A DNA stretch of 64,000 nucleotides from NCBI RefSeq assembly GCF_016924145.1, contig NZ_JAFFZO010000006.1, positions 62,001 to 126,000 of the forward strand, in the 5' to 3' direction. Shown piece after piece: positions 1 to 10,236 of this stretch. Under the pieces are notes generated by a model. It saw only the letters and a list, made by a program, of their open reading frames with translations, was not told the DNA's origin and searched no databases. Within the stretch, counting starts at the first letter, position 1, and every line of letters starts with the position of its first letter. The position numbers and the translations under genes were made by a program. Source of the DNA: Amphritea pacifica (GTDB taxonomy: Bacteria > Pseudomonadota > Gammaproteobacteria > Pseudomonadales > Balneatricaceae).

Positions 1-1
1 G

Positions 2-358
2 CAGCTCACTCCTGAACTCCGATCCTTGCTCGAAAAACACCTCTGGCCCGGCAATATCCGTGAGCTGAGCAACCTGATCACCGCCGCCTATTTTCTCACC
101 GATGCGGAACAGCTCAGCCCCGAGGACCTGCCGGCAAACCTGATGTTGCAGCCGGTAACAACAGCCGCCGCGCCCACGGGTACAACAACTGCTGACGCTT
201 TTAACCCGCTGGATCAGGCGGAAAAAGAGGTGATCTGCCGGGTGATTCAGGAACAGGGAGGCAACCTCACCCGGGCCGCCCGACAACTGAATATCGCCAA
301 AAGTACCCTGTATATCAAACTCCGAAAGTATGGGATTGACCGTTCTGCCCCGGGCTAA
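2..358 (+). CDS. Sigma-54-dependent Fis-family transcriptional activator, C-terminal part (5' end outside window)
   Basis: The reading frame is open from the first bases of the window, so only the C-terminus is present. The sequence WPGNIREL is the hallmark at the end of the AAA+ domain of bacterial enhancer-binding proteins. The last 40 residues (NLTRAARQLNIAKSTLYIKL) form a Fis-type helix-turn-helix that binds upstream activator sites. Such proteins use ATP to open sigma-54 RNA polymerase promoters. The sensory N-terminus that would name the signal lies outside the window. An internal TTG at 26 is not the true start. Confidence 0.9.
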   Translation, partial: QLTPELRSLLEKHLWPGNIRELSNLITAAYFLTDAEQLSPEDLPANLMLQPVTTAAAPTGTTTADAFNPLDQAEKEVICRVIQEQGGNLTRAARQLNIAKSTLYIKLRKYGIDRSAPG

Positions 359-397
359 CCTGATGGCCTGTAACGATTCAGAGAACGAGCGGAAAAG

Positions 398-1588
398 CTA
401 CCCGGCGCGGATCAGCCCACTCACCTGATCCCGGTATCCGGGAAAGACCTGCTCCTCAATAAAGCCCCGGTCCAACCCCATATGCTGATGCAGCACACCT
501 GCAAACAGCGCCCGCATATCCAGTGTCGGTTTAAGGTCGCGGCCCTCATACAACTTTTCTTTCGCCAGCCCGGGCCAGTCACTGTGCACCCGGCCACCGT
601 TAACCGCTCCGCCCAGCAGAAAGGCCGCGCCTCCCACACCATGATCAGTACCGGACGTCCCGTTCACTGCAACGGTGCGGCCAAACTCAGTGATAATCAC
701 CACCGCTGTCTGATCCCAGACAGAGCCCATATCCTGTTTTAATCCTGCCAACACCGTATCAAGTTCACGAAACCGGTTCGCTAAACGGCCTTTTGTAGTG
801 CCCTGCCACGCATGGGTATCCCAGCCGCCGCTGTCCATCACGGCAACTCTGGGGCCATCGTCACGGGTCAGAAAACGGGCAGCCGCTTTAGCCACTGTCG
901 TCAGGTTGTTTCCGCCCCTGAGCTTTCCACCCATGGCGTTAATCATCTCATCTGCGTTAAAACCCGCCCGCACCTTGGGGCCAAGGTAGCTGTCCTGTTC
1001 ATATAACGCCATCAAACGCTGCAGAGTGTCTTCATCGGGGTCGGGTAACCGATCCGGAGCCCAGGCCCCCACAGGCAACGCGCCCTGCACAATACGGGGG
1101 ATGCCTGCCCCCAGAGAGTAGCCATACTTCTCAGGGTCACGGCCTTCGCTTAAACCTTGTAAAGCCCTGTATAACCAACCACTTGCACTGCCTGCAGGGT
1201 TAGTCAGGCCGGTTTCCAGCACATCCTGCGCATAAAAGTGTGAGCGTTTGGCGTAGGGTGGCGCAATCGCCTGAAACAACAAAGCCTCCCGCCCGGCGTA
1301 CATCTGCGCAAGGTTTTCAAAAACCGGGTTTAAACCAAAGAATCCATCCAGATCGATCACCCCGTCAACCGTATCTGGCGTTCCCAGCGCAAGTTTGCCG
1401 CGGCCAGACCGATAAGCTGGATCACCATAGGCTGGCACCGCAGCCAGACCATCCATCCCCCCTCTTAAGATCAACACCACCATGCGGGGATCGCGGTGGC
1501 CCTGAGCAAAGGATATTGGCGTCGTGAAGCCCAGTGTTAAAACAGCGCAGGCTTTTATAAACTGACGGCGGTTAATTGCAGATGCCAT
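398..1588 (-). CDS. DUF1501 family protein with Tat signal
   Basis: The N-terminus carries a twin-arginine motif (NRRQFIKA) followed by a hydrophobic stretch ending near SFAQG, so export by the Tat pathway is expected. The body matches the DUF1501 family (related to sulfatase/alkaline-phosphatase folds), with LILRGGMDGL near the start and motifs such as DSGGWDTH and ITEFGRT. The ATG at 1588 is preferred over a GTG 12 bases upstream because GGAG sits about 7 bases before it. It starts 2 bases after the DUF1800 stop, so the two are co-transcribed. This pair is widespread, but its biochemical role is not established. Confidence 0.85.
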   Translation of the reverse strand: MASAINRRQFIKACAVLTLGFTTPISFAQGHRDPRMVVLILRGGMDGLAAVPAYGDPAYRSGRGKLALGTPDTVDGVIDLDGFFGLNPVFENLAQMYAGREALLFQAIAPPYAKRSHFYAQDVLETGLTNPAGSASGWLYRALQGLSEGRDPEKYGYSLGAGIPRIVQGALPVGAWAPDRLPDPDEDTLQRLMALYEQDSYLGPKVRAGFNADEMINAMGGKLRGGNNLTTVAKAAARFLTRDDGPRVAVMDSGGWDTHAWQGTTKGRLANRFRELDTVLAGLKQDMGSVWDQTAVVIITEFGRTVAVNGTSGTDHGVGGAAFLLGGAVNGGRVHSDWPGLAKEKLYEGRDLKPTLDMRALFAGVLHQHMGLDRGFIEEQVFPGYRDQVSGLIRAG

Positions 1589-1590
1589 GA

Positions 1591-2964
1591 TTATCTCCAC
1601 TGAAATTCTGGTGAGGCTAACATCAGCCCTGCCGCCTGTGCCGGACTTTCAGCCCGCTTCATCGCCAGCTGCAAGTCACCCGCATCTGTTGGCAGCATTG
1701 CAACGGCCTGCTCAATTTTATGCAGCCCGGTATTGGCAGAAGCCCCTGTTGCCAGCCCCCATTCGATCCGTTTTTTCAAGGCACTGGAAGAACTCCAGTA
1801 GCGGGTATCATCCGGCCACCCGGCGGGAGACCCGGCAAAAAACGGCCGCTGATTCAGGTTGACTAAACCAGACCTGATAAGCTTTCTGATACGTCCGTTA
1901 AACGGCAGATCAAAGACCCTGACCGCCGACAGAAGGTATTCGTTAGGCGTTTTGAATTTTTTATGTGCAGGGTCCCAGGCGGCCTCAAGATTGACCAGGG
2001 TACGGTGCAGGGTCGGCAGATGGCCCCGGCTGTCCAGAAAGCTGCGCTCCAGAATACTGATAGCCTCAGGCGGAGGGGTATCGGCGATAAAGTGTGATGC
2101 CAGCTTTGTTGCCAGAAAGCGCGCCGTTGAAGGGTCCAGCGCCAGATCAATTAATGCGGCTCTGCCCTGCTCTAATCCCTGAAAGTCATACTGACGGCCG
2201 AGTAAAACCTGGGGGCCGGGTTCATGGTTTTGTTTATAGAAAAAGAACTCCCCCTGTTTAACAGCTGGGTTCCTGTTGTTATAGCCGCCAAATCCCCAAC
2301 CGGTAATCATCTTCGCCAACGCCTGAACATCCTGCTGCGTATAGCCTCCGTTAACACTCAGAGTATGTAACTCCATAATCTCGCGGGCTAAATTTTCATT
2401 CAGCCCCCGCTTAGACCTTTTACCCGCAGGCGAGCCAGGGCCGACAGAGTTATTATTATCCAGATAAAACAGCATCACCGGATGAGACATCACCGCCAGC
2501 AACATATCGGCGAAAGAGCTATCCAGATGCGCCCGAATCGCTTCATTTTCATAGGCAACACACGCCAGTGAAATCATCCGTTTGCCTTTGCGGGAAACGC
2601 TGAAATGATTGCTGTAAAACTGAACCAGCCGCTCTCTGAAAGGGGTTCGGGTATGTGCTGCATACTCAAAACGCTTAAAGAAGTTACTCTGTTCCTGCGC
2701 TGCTAATCCCCGTTGTAGTGACGTAAGCTCCTGAGCCCTTCTTTCAGATTCCTCGCTGCTCATCAGCCGCTTTCTCTCATTACGCCACTCATAAAAAGCG
2801 CTTAAGCTGGTCGCTGCATCAGGAACCTGAGGGCCCGGATCTTGCTGAATTTCAAGCTGTTGCAGCAGCCACCCCTTAGGATCAGCGGTAGCAGCATTCA
2901 GATCTAACGGCCCGGCACCTAATCCAAAGCGGTTCATAGCGCGATACTGAGAAAATATTGTCAC
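1591..2964 (-). CDS. DUF1800 family protein
   Basis: The 457-residue product begins with the RFGLGAGP-type motif typical of DUF1800 proteins. Internally it has the conserved LNENLAREIMELHTLSV segment and the TGWGF motif. DUF1800 genes almost always precede DUF1501 genes, as here. The start is GTG at 2964; an in-frame ATG at 2937 (MNRFGLG) is a possible alternative. No lipoprotein or Sec signal is obvious. Function is unknown; the family is assumed to act with its Tat-exported partner. Confidence 0.82.
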   Translation of the reverse strand: MTIFSQYRAMNRFGLGAGPLDLNAATADPKGWLLQQLEIQQDPGPQVPDAATSLSAFYEWRNERKRLMSSEESERRAQELTSLQRGLAAQEQSNFFKRFEYAAHTRTPFRERLVQFYSNHFSVSRKGKRMISLACVAYENEAIRAHLDSSFADMLLAVMSHPVMLFYLDNNNSVGPGSPAGKRSKRGLNENLAREIMELHTLSVNGGYTQQDVQALAKMITGWGFGGYNNRNPAVKQGEFFFYKQNHEPGPQVLLGRQYDFQGLEQGRAALIDLALDPSTARFLATKLASHFIADTPPPEAISILERSFLDSRGHLPTLHRTLVNLEAAWDPAHKKFKTPNEYLLSAVRVFDLPFNGRIRKLIRSGLVNLNQRPFFAGSPAGWPDDTRYWSSSSALKKRIEWGLATGASANTGLHKIEQAVAMLPTDAGDLQLAMKRAESPAQAAGLMLASPEFQWR

Positions 2965-3088
2965 CCCGGTTCTCCCATGGTTTGAGGCAAGCGATCACGA
3001 CATAAAGCGGGCGAAGAAAATTTATCGATTATCAGCTTAATAGATTAAGCCGGCGCTGCCAGACAAAAAAACCGGTAATACAGCCCGG

Positions 3089-3229
3089 TTATGTTTCAGA
3101 TCTGTGTAGCGGTATTGAATAAATGATCGGCGCCATCATGGTTGAGACACCTGCGGGAATGATCAGTTCAGGAATAGTGCCCGGTTCTACCCGGGTTACG
3201 ATATCGGCGAAGTGGCATGCTGGATGCAT
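3089..3229 (-). pseudogene. glmS 3'-region fragment (decayed or divergent second copy)
   Basis: A 46-codon open frame whose middle 35 residues align without gaps to GlmS residues 547-581 of the intact gene at 5555-7384. The most conserved part is MAPIIYSIPL; I count 21 of 35 identical residues. At DNA level 3108-3215 aligns gap-free with 5643-5750 at roughly 69 percent. The glucosamine-synthase C-terminal tail and everything upstream are missing, so it cannot be an enzyme. The divergence suggests an old or foreign glmS copy rather than a recent duplication. The rest of the 318-base gap between the DUF1800 gene and the chemoreceptor shows nothing else. Confidence 0.6.
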
Positions 3230-3282
3230 TTTCCGGCTCCGCCGATATAACCGTGTTGAGGTATCGCGTTCGTTTAAACGCT

Positions 3283-5241
3283 TCAGACTTTGAACAGCCC
3301 TACCTGCCCATGCATACCTTCTGAAAGCGTATGCAGTTTACGGGATCGTGCCAGCCGGGTATCGGCATTTTCCAACATCTGATCGGCAATCATTTTGATC
3401 CGGCTGGTGTTCTCAGCAATACCACTGTTAACCATACTCTGCTCCTCGGTTGCGGTTGCAATCTGAGCAGACATATCACTGATATTATTGACCGAATCGG
3501 TTATCAGAATCAGCTGTTCATAAGCCTGATTCGCCTCTTCAACAGAGCTCTGAGCCATCGCTTCACTACTGGCCATAATAGATACAGCCTGTTGCATGGT
3601 TGACTGCAGTGTCGCAATCATATTGCGTATATCCGCGGTGGATATAGTGGTTTTTTGTGAAAGACTACGAACTTCATCGGCCACCACTGCAAAGCCACGG
3701 CCATTGTCGCCTGCCCGGGCCGCTTCGATTGCAGCATTTAACGCTAACAGGTTTGTTTGCTCTGCTATTCCCTGAATTGTCCCCAGAATCGAGTTGATCT
3801 GCTGTGAGTGTTCACTCAGTTTAAGGATAATCTGCGATGCGGTGCTCACCTCTCCCGCCAGATCACCAATCGAATCCCGGGCTTTCATCACTACCGCCTG
3901 ACCCTGCTGACTAAAACGGGCACTTTCACTGGCGGCATGGGAGGTGTTTTCGGCATTCGCGGCAATATCCTGCGTCGCCGCCGACATCTCCTCGACTGAG
4001 GTCGCTACCAGAGTAATCTGATCCTGCTGCAGTTTGACCTCATCCATAGAGTTATTGGCGCTCTCTGCTGCGGCATCAGCACTGGTTTTCAGATCACCCG
4101 ACAGGCCGACAATCTGTTGAATAATCGATTGCAGCTTTTCAATAAACTGATTGAATGACCGGGACAACTCACCAACCTCATCATTTGATGCGATAGGTAA
4201 CCGGGTGGTCAGATCCCCCTCACCTTCAGCGATGCTTTTCAAAACCGCAGCCACACTGTCGATCGGCCGGGTAATCAGCTTGGAAAAGAAAGCACCGATG
4301 ATGATAAACAGTGCTATCAGAAGCGCGGCGATAACCAGCGATAACCAGGCAATATTATTGGCCGTCTGATAAACCTCACTGGAGGGTACCAACGCCACAA
4401 AACGCCATCCCAGTGCAGAGGATTTAACCACTTTAGCGAGATAGTGTTCGCCGTTTCGCTCCACCTCCAGCAAACCAGAGTCCACCGATGCGAGTTGCTT
4501 AAACAGCGGGCTGTTCAGCTCATCGATTTTTTTAAAGTTATGCTCAGGAAAGAGCGGATCGACTAACACCGTGCCGTTGTCTTCAACCAGCAGGATATGC
4601 CCGCGCTCACCAATTTTGATCTGCTGCACAATCTCCGTCAGCTGCTTCACGGAGACATCCATCGACTGCACCCCCATAACCTTGCCTGAACTGTCCGTAA
4701 TCGTCTTAGCGGTGCCAACAAAGGTGGCGTCATCACCCGCCCAGTAATACGCCCCGGTACGCACCACTTCACCAGGATTTTGCAGTGCTTTTTTATACCA
4801 CGGACGGGTACGCGGATCGTATGCATCTTTCATGGCAACATCGGGCCACTGAATGTAACCGCCGTCAGCACGACCGGAGTACACATAGGCCAGCCCTGGA
4901 TGGGTTTGACCAAACTTCTCATAAATGCGGAACAGCTCCGCCTCCTGTCCACCGGCACTCAGATGCGATTTGAAACTGCCAGGCCCATTTACAAAACTGG
5001 ATAAGTTAAAGCTGTTATCTTTAACCAACGGCAGATCCGCCAGGAACGTCACATTATCGGCAATGGCTTTAAAAAAGAGGGTAAACGCATTATCGATCTG
5101 AGTGATCTCTTTACGGCTGCTGGTTTCAAAGTTATCCAGCGCGGTCACTCTGGCTTCATATATTGAAAATGAAGAGATGATAATGATTGGTACAATGACC
5201 GAAACGGTAATGAAGGCCAGCAATTTAGTACGAATTTTCAT
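3283..5241 (-). CDS. Methyl-accepting chemotaxis protein with periplasmic Cache sensor
   Basis: A 652-residue chemoreceptor. Transmembrane helix 1 is near residues 7-27. A periplasmic double-Cache-like domain follows, containing the DPRTRPWY motif of amino-acid/organic-ligand receptors. Helix 2 is near 297-323, then a HAMP linker ([12 protein letters not shown]) and a long coiled-coil signalling domain. The hairpin tip contains [18 protein letters not shown], which contacts CheA/CheW. No methyltransferase-tethering pentapeptide is seen at the C-terminus. The ligand cannot be read from sequence, though the Cache motif fits amino acids or related small molecules. It lies alone, downstream of glmS on the same strand. 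Confidence 0.92.
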   Translation of the reverse strand: MKIRTKLLAFITVSVIVPIIIISSFSIYEARVTALDNFETSSRKEITQIDNAFTLFFKAIADNVTFLADLPLVKDNSFNLSSFVNGPGSFKSHLSAGGQEAELFRIYEKFGQTHPGLAYVYSGRADGGYIQWPDVAMKDAYDPRTRPWYKKALQNPGEVVRTGAYYWAGDDATFVGTAKTITDSSGKVMGVQSMDVSVKQLTEIVQQIKIGERGHILLVEDNGTVLVDPLFPEHNFKKIDELNSPLFKQLASVDSGLLEVERNGEHYLAKVVKSSALGWRFVALVPSSEVYQTANNIAWLSLVIAALLIALFIIIGAFFSKLITRPIDSVAAVLKSIAEGEGDLTTRLPIASNDEVGELSRSFNQFIEKLQSIIQQIVGLSGDLKTSADAAAESANNSMDEVKLQQDQITLVATSVEEMSAATQDIAANAENTSHAASESARFSQQGQAVVMKARDSIGDLAGEVSTASQIILKLSEHSQQINSILGTIQGIAEQTNLLALNAAIEAARAGDNGRGFAVVADEVRSLSQKTTISTADIRNMIATLQSTMQQAVSIMASSEAMAQSSVEEANQAYEQLILITDSVNNISDMSAQIATATEEQSMVNSGIAENTSRIKMIADQMLENADTRLARSRKLHTLSEGMHGQVGLFKV

Positions 5242-5408
5242 AGTACGGCTCGGGGAATTGTTATTATTGCGTCAGAAAAATCATCCGTGACCGCTAAAGA
5301 TCGAATCAGCCTGATATCGGTCATGTAACAGAGGTGATTATTGCAGAAGTCGCCATACCATACTTTCGTATGGCAACCAGATTGGGTAACAAAAACGACG
5401 TTAGTGCA

Positions 5409-5518
5409 GGGAGAAAATACCTGCCAGAAAGACAGGGCCTGAAAACGAAGGCGGTGAGTTTTTCGAAATCAGGCCCGAAGATGACTCATGTCGTCAGTAT
5501 TTCGGGTTCTCTCCCTAT
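5409..5518. repeat. Nested inverted repeat in the chemoreceptor-glmS gap
   Basis: The 313-base gap between the chemoreceptor and glmS holds no convincing gene. It contains a perfect 8-bp inverted pair GGGCCTGA (5435-5442) and TCAGGCCC (5469-5476), with a second inner pair CGAA/TTCG. Outside these are AGGGAGA and TCTCCCT with nearby AATAC and GTATT. Together they would fold as a branched imperfect hairpin of about 110 bases. It could be a structured RNA, a small MITE-like element or a degenerate terminator for glmS; there is no T-tract. Confidence 0.45.
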
Positions 5519-5554
5519 AACCTAACCGACAATTACAGCGCTATCAGGTAACCA

Positions 5555-7384
5555 TCACTCCACCGTGACCGATTTCGCCAGGTTACGCGGCTGATCCACA
5601 TCGGTGCCCTTCAGACAAGCGACATAATAGGCCAGCAGCTGCAGCGGTATTGAGTAGATAATCGGCGCCATGACCGTTGGCACATCCGGCAGGGTGATCA
5701 GTTCGAGGTCGTTACCCGGTTTTACCTGCGCTTTGGAATCGGCGAACAGGAACAGCTTTCCGCCCCTTGCACGCACCTCCTCCAGATTTGCCTGCAGTTT
5801 TTCCAACAGGGAGTTGTTCGGGGCGATCGCCACCACCGGCATATCCTCATCTACCAGCGCCAGAGGGCCATGTTTCAGCTCACCGGCCGGGTAGGCTTCC
5901 GCATGGATATAGGAGATCTCTTTCAGCTTCAGAGCGCCTTCTACGGCCACCGGATAGATAGTGCCACGCCCCAGAAACAGTGCATGGTGCTTATCGACAA
6001 AGTGCTCGGCCATTTTCTGAATCTGCGGATCCAGCGCCAATACCTGCTCAGTGAGATCGATCAATTGCTCCAGTTGGGCAACTATCTCCTGTTCGCCATC
6101 AAAGCCGTAACGACGCGCCAGCACCAGGGTGGTCAGCATCAGTACCACTAACTGACTGGTAAAGGCTTTGGTCGATGCCACGCCGATCTCCGGTCCGGCA
6201 TTGGTCATGATCGCCAGATCGGACTCACGCACCAGCGAGCTGCCTGCAACATTACAGATCGACAAAAAGCCAAGATAGTTCTGCTCTTTCGCCTCCCGCA
6301 GCGCGGACAGGGTATCGGCGGTTTCACCCGACTGGGAGATGGTGATAAACAGTGTGCCAGGCATGCACACGGTTTTGCGATAGCGGAACTCGCTGGCCAC
6401 TTCCACCATACAGGGGATACCCACCAGCTTTTCGATCCAGTAACGGGCCACTACACCAGCGTTATAGCTGGTGCCACAGGCGACGATCTGCACCATTTTC
6501 ACCTGATCAAACAGTTCGGATGCACCGCTGCCAAACACCTGCTCCAGCACATGCCCCTGATGGATCCGGCCCTCAAGCACCCGGGCGATCACATCCGGCT
6601 GCTCATAGATCTCTTTGAGCATATAGTGACGATACAGGCCTTTATCTGCCGCATCATGACCATGTTCAAAGCGCTGCACCTCACGGGAGACAGACTCACC
6701 GGCAATATTCTCAACCTTAATCTCTGAGCGGGTAATGGCAGCAACATCCCCCTCTTCCAGATAGAGGAAGCGATCGGTCACCTGCAGCAGTGCCAGCGGA
6801 TCAGAGGCGATAAAGTTTTCCTCTACGCCCACCCCGATCACCAGCGGGCTACCCATGCGGGTCGCCAGTAGCAGATCCGGCTGCTGCTGATCGATGACCG
6901 CCAGCGCATAGGCACCATCCAGCCGCTTTAAGCTCTCTTTCAACGCCGCTTCAAGGCTTTTACCGGCGATCACTTCCCGGTAGATCAGGTGAGTGACCAC
7001 CTCAGTATCGGTATCAGATAAAAACTGATACCCATCTGCGACCAGCTCTGCTTTCAACGCGGTATGATTTTCAATGATACCGTTATGCACGACGGCAATA
7101 CGGTCAGCAGACAGATGCGGGTGGGCATTACGCTGTTCCGGCTTACCATGGGTTGCCCAGCGGGTATGCGCTATACCCAGATAACCTGGGAGAGGCGACT
7201 CAGTCAGGGCCGCATCCAGTTGTGCCACCTTGCCCACCCGCTTCAGGTGGTCAAGCTCTCCTGTCTGACTATTTAAAACGGCCATACCCGCAGAGTCATA
7301 GCCCCGATATTCAAGCCGTTTAAGACCTTCCAGCAGAATCGCTGAAATATTCCGGCCAGCAATCGCCCCTACTATTCCACACAT
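5555..7384 (-). CDS. glmS: Glutamine--fructose-6-phosphate aminotransferase
   Basis: Makes glucosamine-6-phosphate from fructose-6-phosphate and glutamine, the first step to UDP-GlcNAc for peptidoglycan and LPS. Full length at 609 residues. It starts MCGIVGAI, so Cys2 becomes the N-terminal nucleophile of the glutaminase domain. Two SIS sugar-isomerase domains follow (CGTSYNAG, SQSGETADT), and it ends with the family tail LAKSVTVE. It lies 12 bases after glmU on the same strand, so the two are an operon. The 3' end would be the attTn7 target in hosts of Tn7-like elements, but no such element is seen next to it. Confidence 0.97.
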   Translation of the reverse strand: MCGIVGAIAGRNISAILLEGLKRLEYRGYDSAGMAVLNSQTGELDHLKRVGKVAQLDAALTESPLPGYLGIAHTRWATHGKPEQRNAHPHLSADRIAVVHNGIIENHTALKAELVADGYQFLSDTDTEVVTHLIYREVIAGKSLEAALKESLKRLDGAYALAVIDQQQPDLLLATRMGSPLVIGVGVEENFIASDPLALLQVTDRFLYLEEGDVAAITRSEIKVENIAGESVSREVQRFEHGHDAADKGLYRHYMLKEIYEQPDVIARVLEGRIHQGHVLEQVFGSGASELFDQVKMVQIVACGTSYNAGVVARYWIEKLVGIPCMVEVASEFRYRKTVCMPGTLFITISQSGETADTLSALREAKEQNYLGFLSICNVAGSSLVRESDLAIMTNAGPEIGVASTKAFTSQLVVLMLTTLVLARRYGFDGEQEIVAQLEQLIDLTEQVLALDPQIQKMAEHFVDKHHALFLGRGTIYPVAVEGALKLKEISYIHAEAYPAGELKHGPLALVDEDMPVVAIAPNNSLLEKLQANLEEVRARGGKLFLFADSKAQVKPGNDLELITLPDVPTVMAPIIYSIPLQLLAYYVACLKGTDVDQPRNLAKSVTVE

Positions 7385-7396
7385 AACTCTGCTTCC

Positions 7397-8764
7397 TTAT
7401 GATTTTTTAACCGGCCGTTGCCAGTTATTCAGATTGGTCTGTTTAGCACGTGTGATAGCGAGTTGATCCGCCTGGACCTCTTTTGTGATAGTAGAGCCTG
7501 CGCCGATGGTCGCACCTGCACCCACTTTAACCGGTGCCACCAGCGCCGTGTTTGAGCCGATAAAGGCACCATCACCAATCTCAGTGGTCGACTTGTTAAT
7601 ACCATCGTAATTGCAGGTAATGGTGCCGGCCCCGACATTGACGTCGGCCCCAACCTCGGCATCACCGATATAACTCAGATGGTTTACCTTACTACCCTCT
7701 CCGATATTCGCTTTCTTGGTTTCAACAAAGTTACCAATTTTGGCGTTGTTTGCCAGATGGCTGCCAGGGCGCAGCCGGGCAAAAGGACCTATATCACAGT
7801 TATCAGCGACTACAGCCTCATCCAGCATAGAGTTCGCTTTGATATGAGAACCCGAACCGATGACGGAATCCCTGATGATGCAATTGGCTTCAATGCTGAC
7901 GTTATCGCCAATCACCACGTTACCTTCGAGAATCACATTGATATCGATGGCCACATCATGACCCACGCTGACTTCACCCCGCACATCAATCCGTGCGGGG
8001 TCTGCCAGCGAAACCCCTTCCAGCATCAGCGCTTCCGCCTGGCGCCGCTGATACCAGCGCTCCAGTTCGGCCTGTTGCAGACGATTATTGACGCCCTGAA
8101 CCTCCTGCTCGGTGGCTGGCTGAATCGCCTGAATACGGACGCCCTGCTCTGCCGCCATCGCGATAATATCGGTGAGATAGTATTCACTCTGAGCATTATT
8201 TGCGGAAAGCTGCGGTATCCACTCTCTTAACAGTGCTGTTGGCAGCGCCAGAATACCGGTATTAACTTCGGTGATCGCCCGTTGCGCATCACTGGCATCC
8301 TTATGCTCCACAATCGCGACAACATCGCCGGCATCGCTGCGTACAATGCGGCCATAACCGGTCGGATCTGCCAGATTCACTGTCAGTAAACCAAACTGTC
8401 CACGCTCAGCGATCTTCACCAGCTCGGCCATGGTCTCAGGCCGGGTAAGCGGTACATCACCATAGAGTACCAGCACGACCCCATTGTCAGAGATACTTGG
8501 CATTGCCTGAGCCACAGCATGACCGGTCCCCAGCTGTTCAGCCTGCAAAGCAAACTGTACAGCCTGTCCTGACAGCGCGGTTTCTACCTGTTGCGCACCA
8601 TGTCCGATAACGATATGGATACGGGCGTTTTCCAGTGCCTTGGCGCTATCGATAACATGCTGCAGCATCGGTTTGCCACCAATGGTATGCAACACTTTAG
8701 GCAGAGTTGATTTCATCCGGCTACCCTGACCTGCGGCCAGAATAACGATATCAAGAGTATTCAA
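7397..8764 (-). CDS. glmU: Bifunctional N-acetylglucosamine-1-phosphate uridyltransferase / glucosamine-1-phosphate acetyltransferase
   Basis: Catalyses the last two steps to UDP-GlcNAc. The N-terminal pyrophosphorylase domain has [17 protein letters not shown], and the C-terminal half is a left-handed beta-helix of hexapeptide repeats with the acetyltransferase. At 455 residues it has the usual length. The start appears to be TTG at 8764 (residues NTLDIVIL follow), since no ATG lies in frame at the expected place. It is the first gene of a glmU-glmS operon and is divergent from the TrmB-type regulator, with about 130 bases of shared upstream region. Confidence 0.95.
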   Translation of the reverse strand: MNTLDIVILAAGQGSRMKSTLPKVLHTIGGKPMLQHVIDSAKALENARIHIVIGHGAQQVETALSGQAVQFALQAEQLGTGHAVAQAMPSISDNGVVLVLYGDVPLTRPETMAELVKIAERGQFGLLTVNLADPTGYGRIVRSDAGDVVAIVEHKDASDAQRAITEVNTGILALPTALLREWIPQLSANNAQSEYYLTDIIAMAAEQGVRIQAIQPATEQEVQGVNNRLQQAELERWYQRRQAEALMLEGVSLADPARIDVRGEVSVGHDVAIDINVILEGNVVIGDNVSIEANCIIRDSVIGSGSHIKANSMLDEAVVADNCDIGPFARLRPGSHLANNAKIGNFVETKKANIGEGSKVNHLSYIGDAEVGADVNVGAGTITCNYDGINKSTTEIGDGAFIGSNTALVAPVKVGAGATIGAGSTITKEVQADQLAITRAKQTNLNNWQRPVKKS

Positions 8765-8901
8765 AACAGAGGTATCCCTGGTTAATTACAGCACTGGCCA
8801 ATCCGGCGACCCGCTGCTGTTGACACAAACAGTAATTTAACAGAACTTTAATCTAACTGGTTTCAGATGCAATATTAAATGTCAGAGAAAAATTGACAAT
8901 T

Positions 8902-9642
8902 ATGAATAATGAACTGTTTGAGCTGCTGGGACTGACACCCCGGGAAATTACCCTCTACCGCGCGCTGCTCTCTCTGGGGCCCAGTGCGATCCGCACCGTT
9001 GCCGAAAAAGCGGGGATCAATCGCGGCACAACCTACGACTGTCTGAAAGAGATGCAGCAGAAAGGGCTGGTCACCTATCTGCCAAAAGGCAAACGTCGCC
9101 TGTTTTCCGCCCGCGAGCCTGAGGTATTGCTACAGATGGCAGAAGAGCGACGTCACTCTCTCAATTCGGCTATCGATCAGCTGAAAAACCGTGTCGTGCC
9201 GGAACTGCACCACCTGATGCCCGATTTTAATACCGCCAATGTCAGCTATTACGAAGGTGACAGCGGCATCGAACAGGTGCTCAGGGATATACTCAACACC
9301 GTCGAGACGCAACAACCTAAGAGCTATTCAGTATTCTCTTCAAAGCCGATACGACCCCACCTTTATCGCCCGTTTCCTAACTTTACTGCGCAGCGAATTC
9401 TGAAGGGAATTGAAGTAAAAGTGATCGCCATCGGTGACGGTGGTGAAGATGCGGAACTCAGCGCCCGTAAGTGGATTAAAACTGAAGGTCGGGTTGATGC
9501 CGCCTATATCGCCGTTTATCCCCCCAAATGCGCGATTATCTCCCTGGCATCGGCCAACTACCCAACGGCAGTGGTGATTGAATCGAAAGAGGTGGCCGCC
9601 GCCCAGAAGATTATCTTTGATACTCTGTGGGGACTGTTGTAA
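8902..9642 (+). CDS. TrmB-family helix-turn-helix transcriptional regulator
   Basis: Residues 1-75 form a winged helix-turn-helix (LTPREITLYRALL, then INRGTTYDCLKEMQQKGLV) of the TrmB type, known mainly as sugar-responsive regulators in archaea and also found in bacteria. The C-terminal two thirds resemble a phospholipase-D-like sensor region but contain no catalytic HKD motif. An upstream TTG at 8893 is possible, but ATG at 8902 is preferred. It is divergent from glmU, which makes regulation of glmUS or an unlinked target possible but unproven. Confidence 0.75.
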   Translation: MNNELFELLGLTPREITLYRALLSLGPSAIRTVAEKAGINRGTTYDCLKEMQQKGLVTYLPKGKRRLFSAREPEVLLQMAEERRHSLNSAIDQLKNRVVPELHHLMPDFNTANVSYYEGDSGIEQVLRDILNTVETQQPKSYSVFSSKPIRPHLYRPFPNFTAQRILKGIEVKVIAIGDGGEDAELSARKWIKTEGRVDAAYIAVYPPKCAIISLASANYPTAVVIESKEVAAAQKIIFDTLWGLL

Positions 9643-9741
9643 GAAAAAAATAATTCCGTTTTGCTTGCTGTTTACGATTGTATACTGATATATATAGCTC
9701 AGTTTTGGATGGAACCTAATTGATGCAAATGGAGCTTTGCA

Positions 9742-10236
9742 ATGAAATCTATCCCTATCAGTGTTCGACTCTCCCCTGCCGAAGCCGCATTTCTGGCTGA
9801 CTTTACGGCACCTGATGCGGTTACGCCCAGTGACAAACTTCGCTTTATCATTAACAAAGTACGTAAAGAAGAACACGCACCACACTCACTGGCGGACTCT
9901 AAACAAAGAGCCTCGGGCTATCTTGCTCCGGCCCTAGCGGTTATTGAACAGGCAGAATCCCGCTGTCAGCAACAATCGACCCTATTGGCTACCCAGCACT
10001 ACTGGCTGGAAAGATCCCTGTCCTCGCTGCTATTTCATGCGGGCAACATTAAACAGTCAGACGACGCCATTCAGCTGTATGAACGCGAGTGTCTCGAACT
10101 ACTGGCGAATACCACCGGGCAACTGCTACGCCAGCTGAAACCACCCCTGAGCAGCAGCCACAATCCAGACATGTTAGACAACGTGCGACACAAACTAGAT
10201 GAATTAATGAACGTCCAAGGAGTGAACGATGAATGA
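9742..10236 (+). CDS. Hypothetical protein with ribbon-helix-helix-like N-terminus, first gene of PspA-flotillin operon
   Basis: A 164-residue protein I do not recognise as a named family. Residues 3-45 (IPISVRLSPAEAAFLADF, then SDKLRFIINKVRKE) look like the strand-helix-helix pattern of ribbon-helix-helix DNA-binding proteins. The rest is predicted helical. GGAG lies 9 bases before the ATG. Its 3' end overlaps the pspA-like start by 8 bases, so translation is coupled. By position it is a plausible autoregulator or adaptor of the operon; this is inference. Confidence 0.7.
   Translation: MKSIPISVRLSPAEAAFLADFTAPDAVTPSDKLRFIINKVRKEEHAPHSLADSKQRASGYLAPALAVIEQAESRCQQQSTLLATQHYWLERSLSSLLFHAGNIKQSDDAIQLYERECLELLANTTGQLLRQLKPPLSSSHNPDMLDNVRHKLDELMNVQGVNDE

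Noticed and set aside
5334-5525. 63-codon plus-strand open frame between the chemoreceptor and glmS
   Set aside because: No SD, unusual composition, and the stretch is explained by inverted repeats.
5555-5620. Tn7-like insertion at attTn7 downstream of glmS
   Set aside because: No tns genes or terminal repeats follow glmS; the next gene is a chemoreceptor.
9661-9720. Sigma-54 promoter for the pspA-like operon
   Set aside because: The nearest GG and GC elements (TGGAAC and TGATGC) have the wrong spacing.
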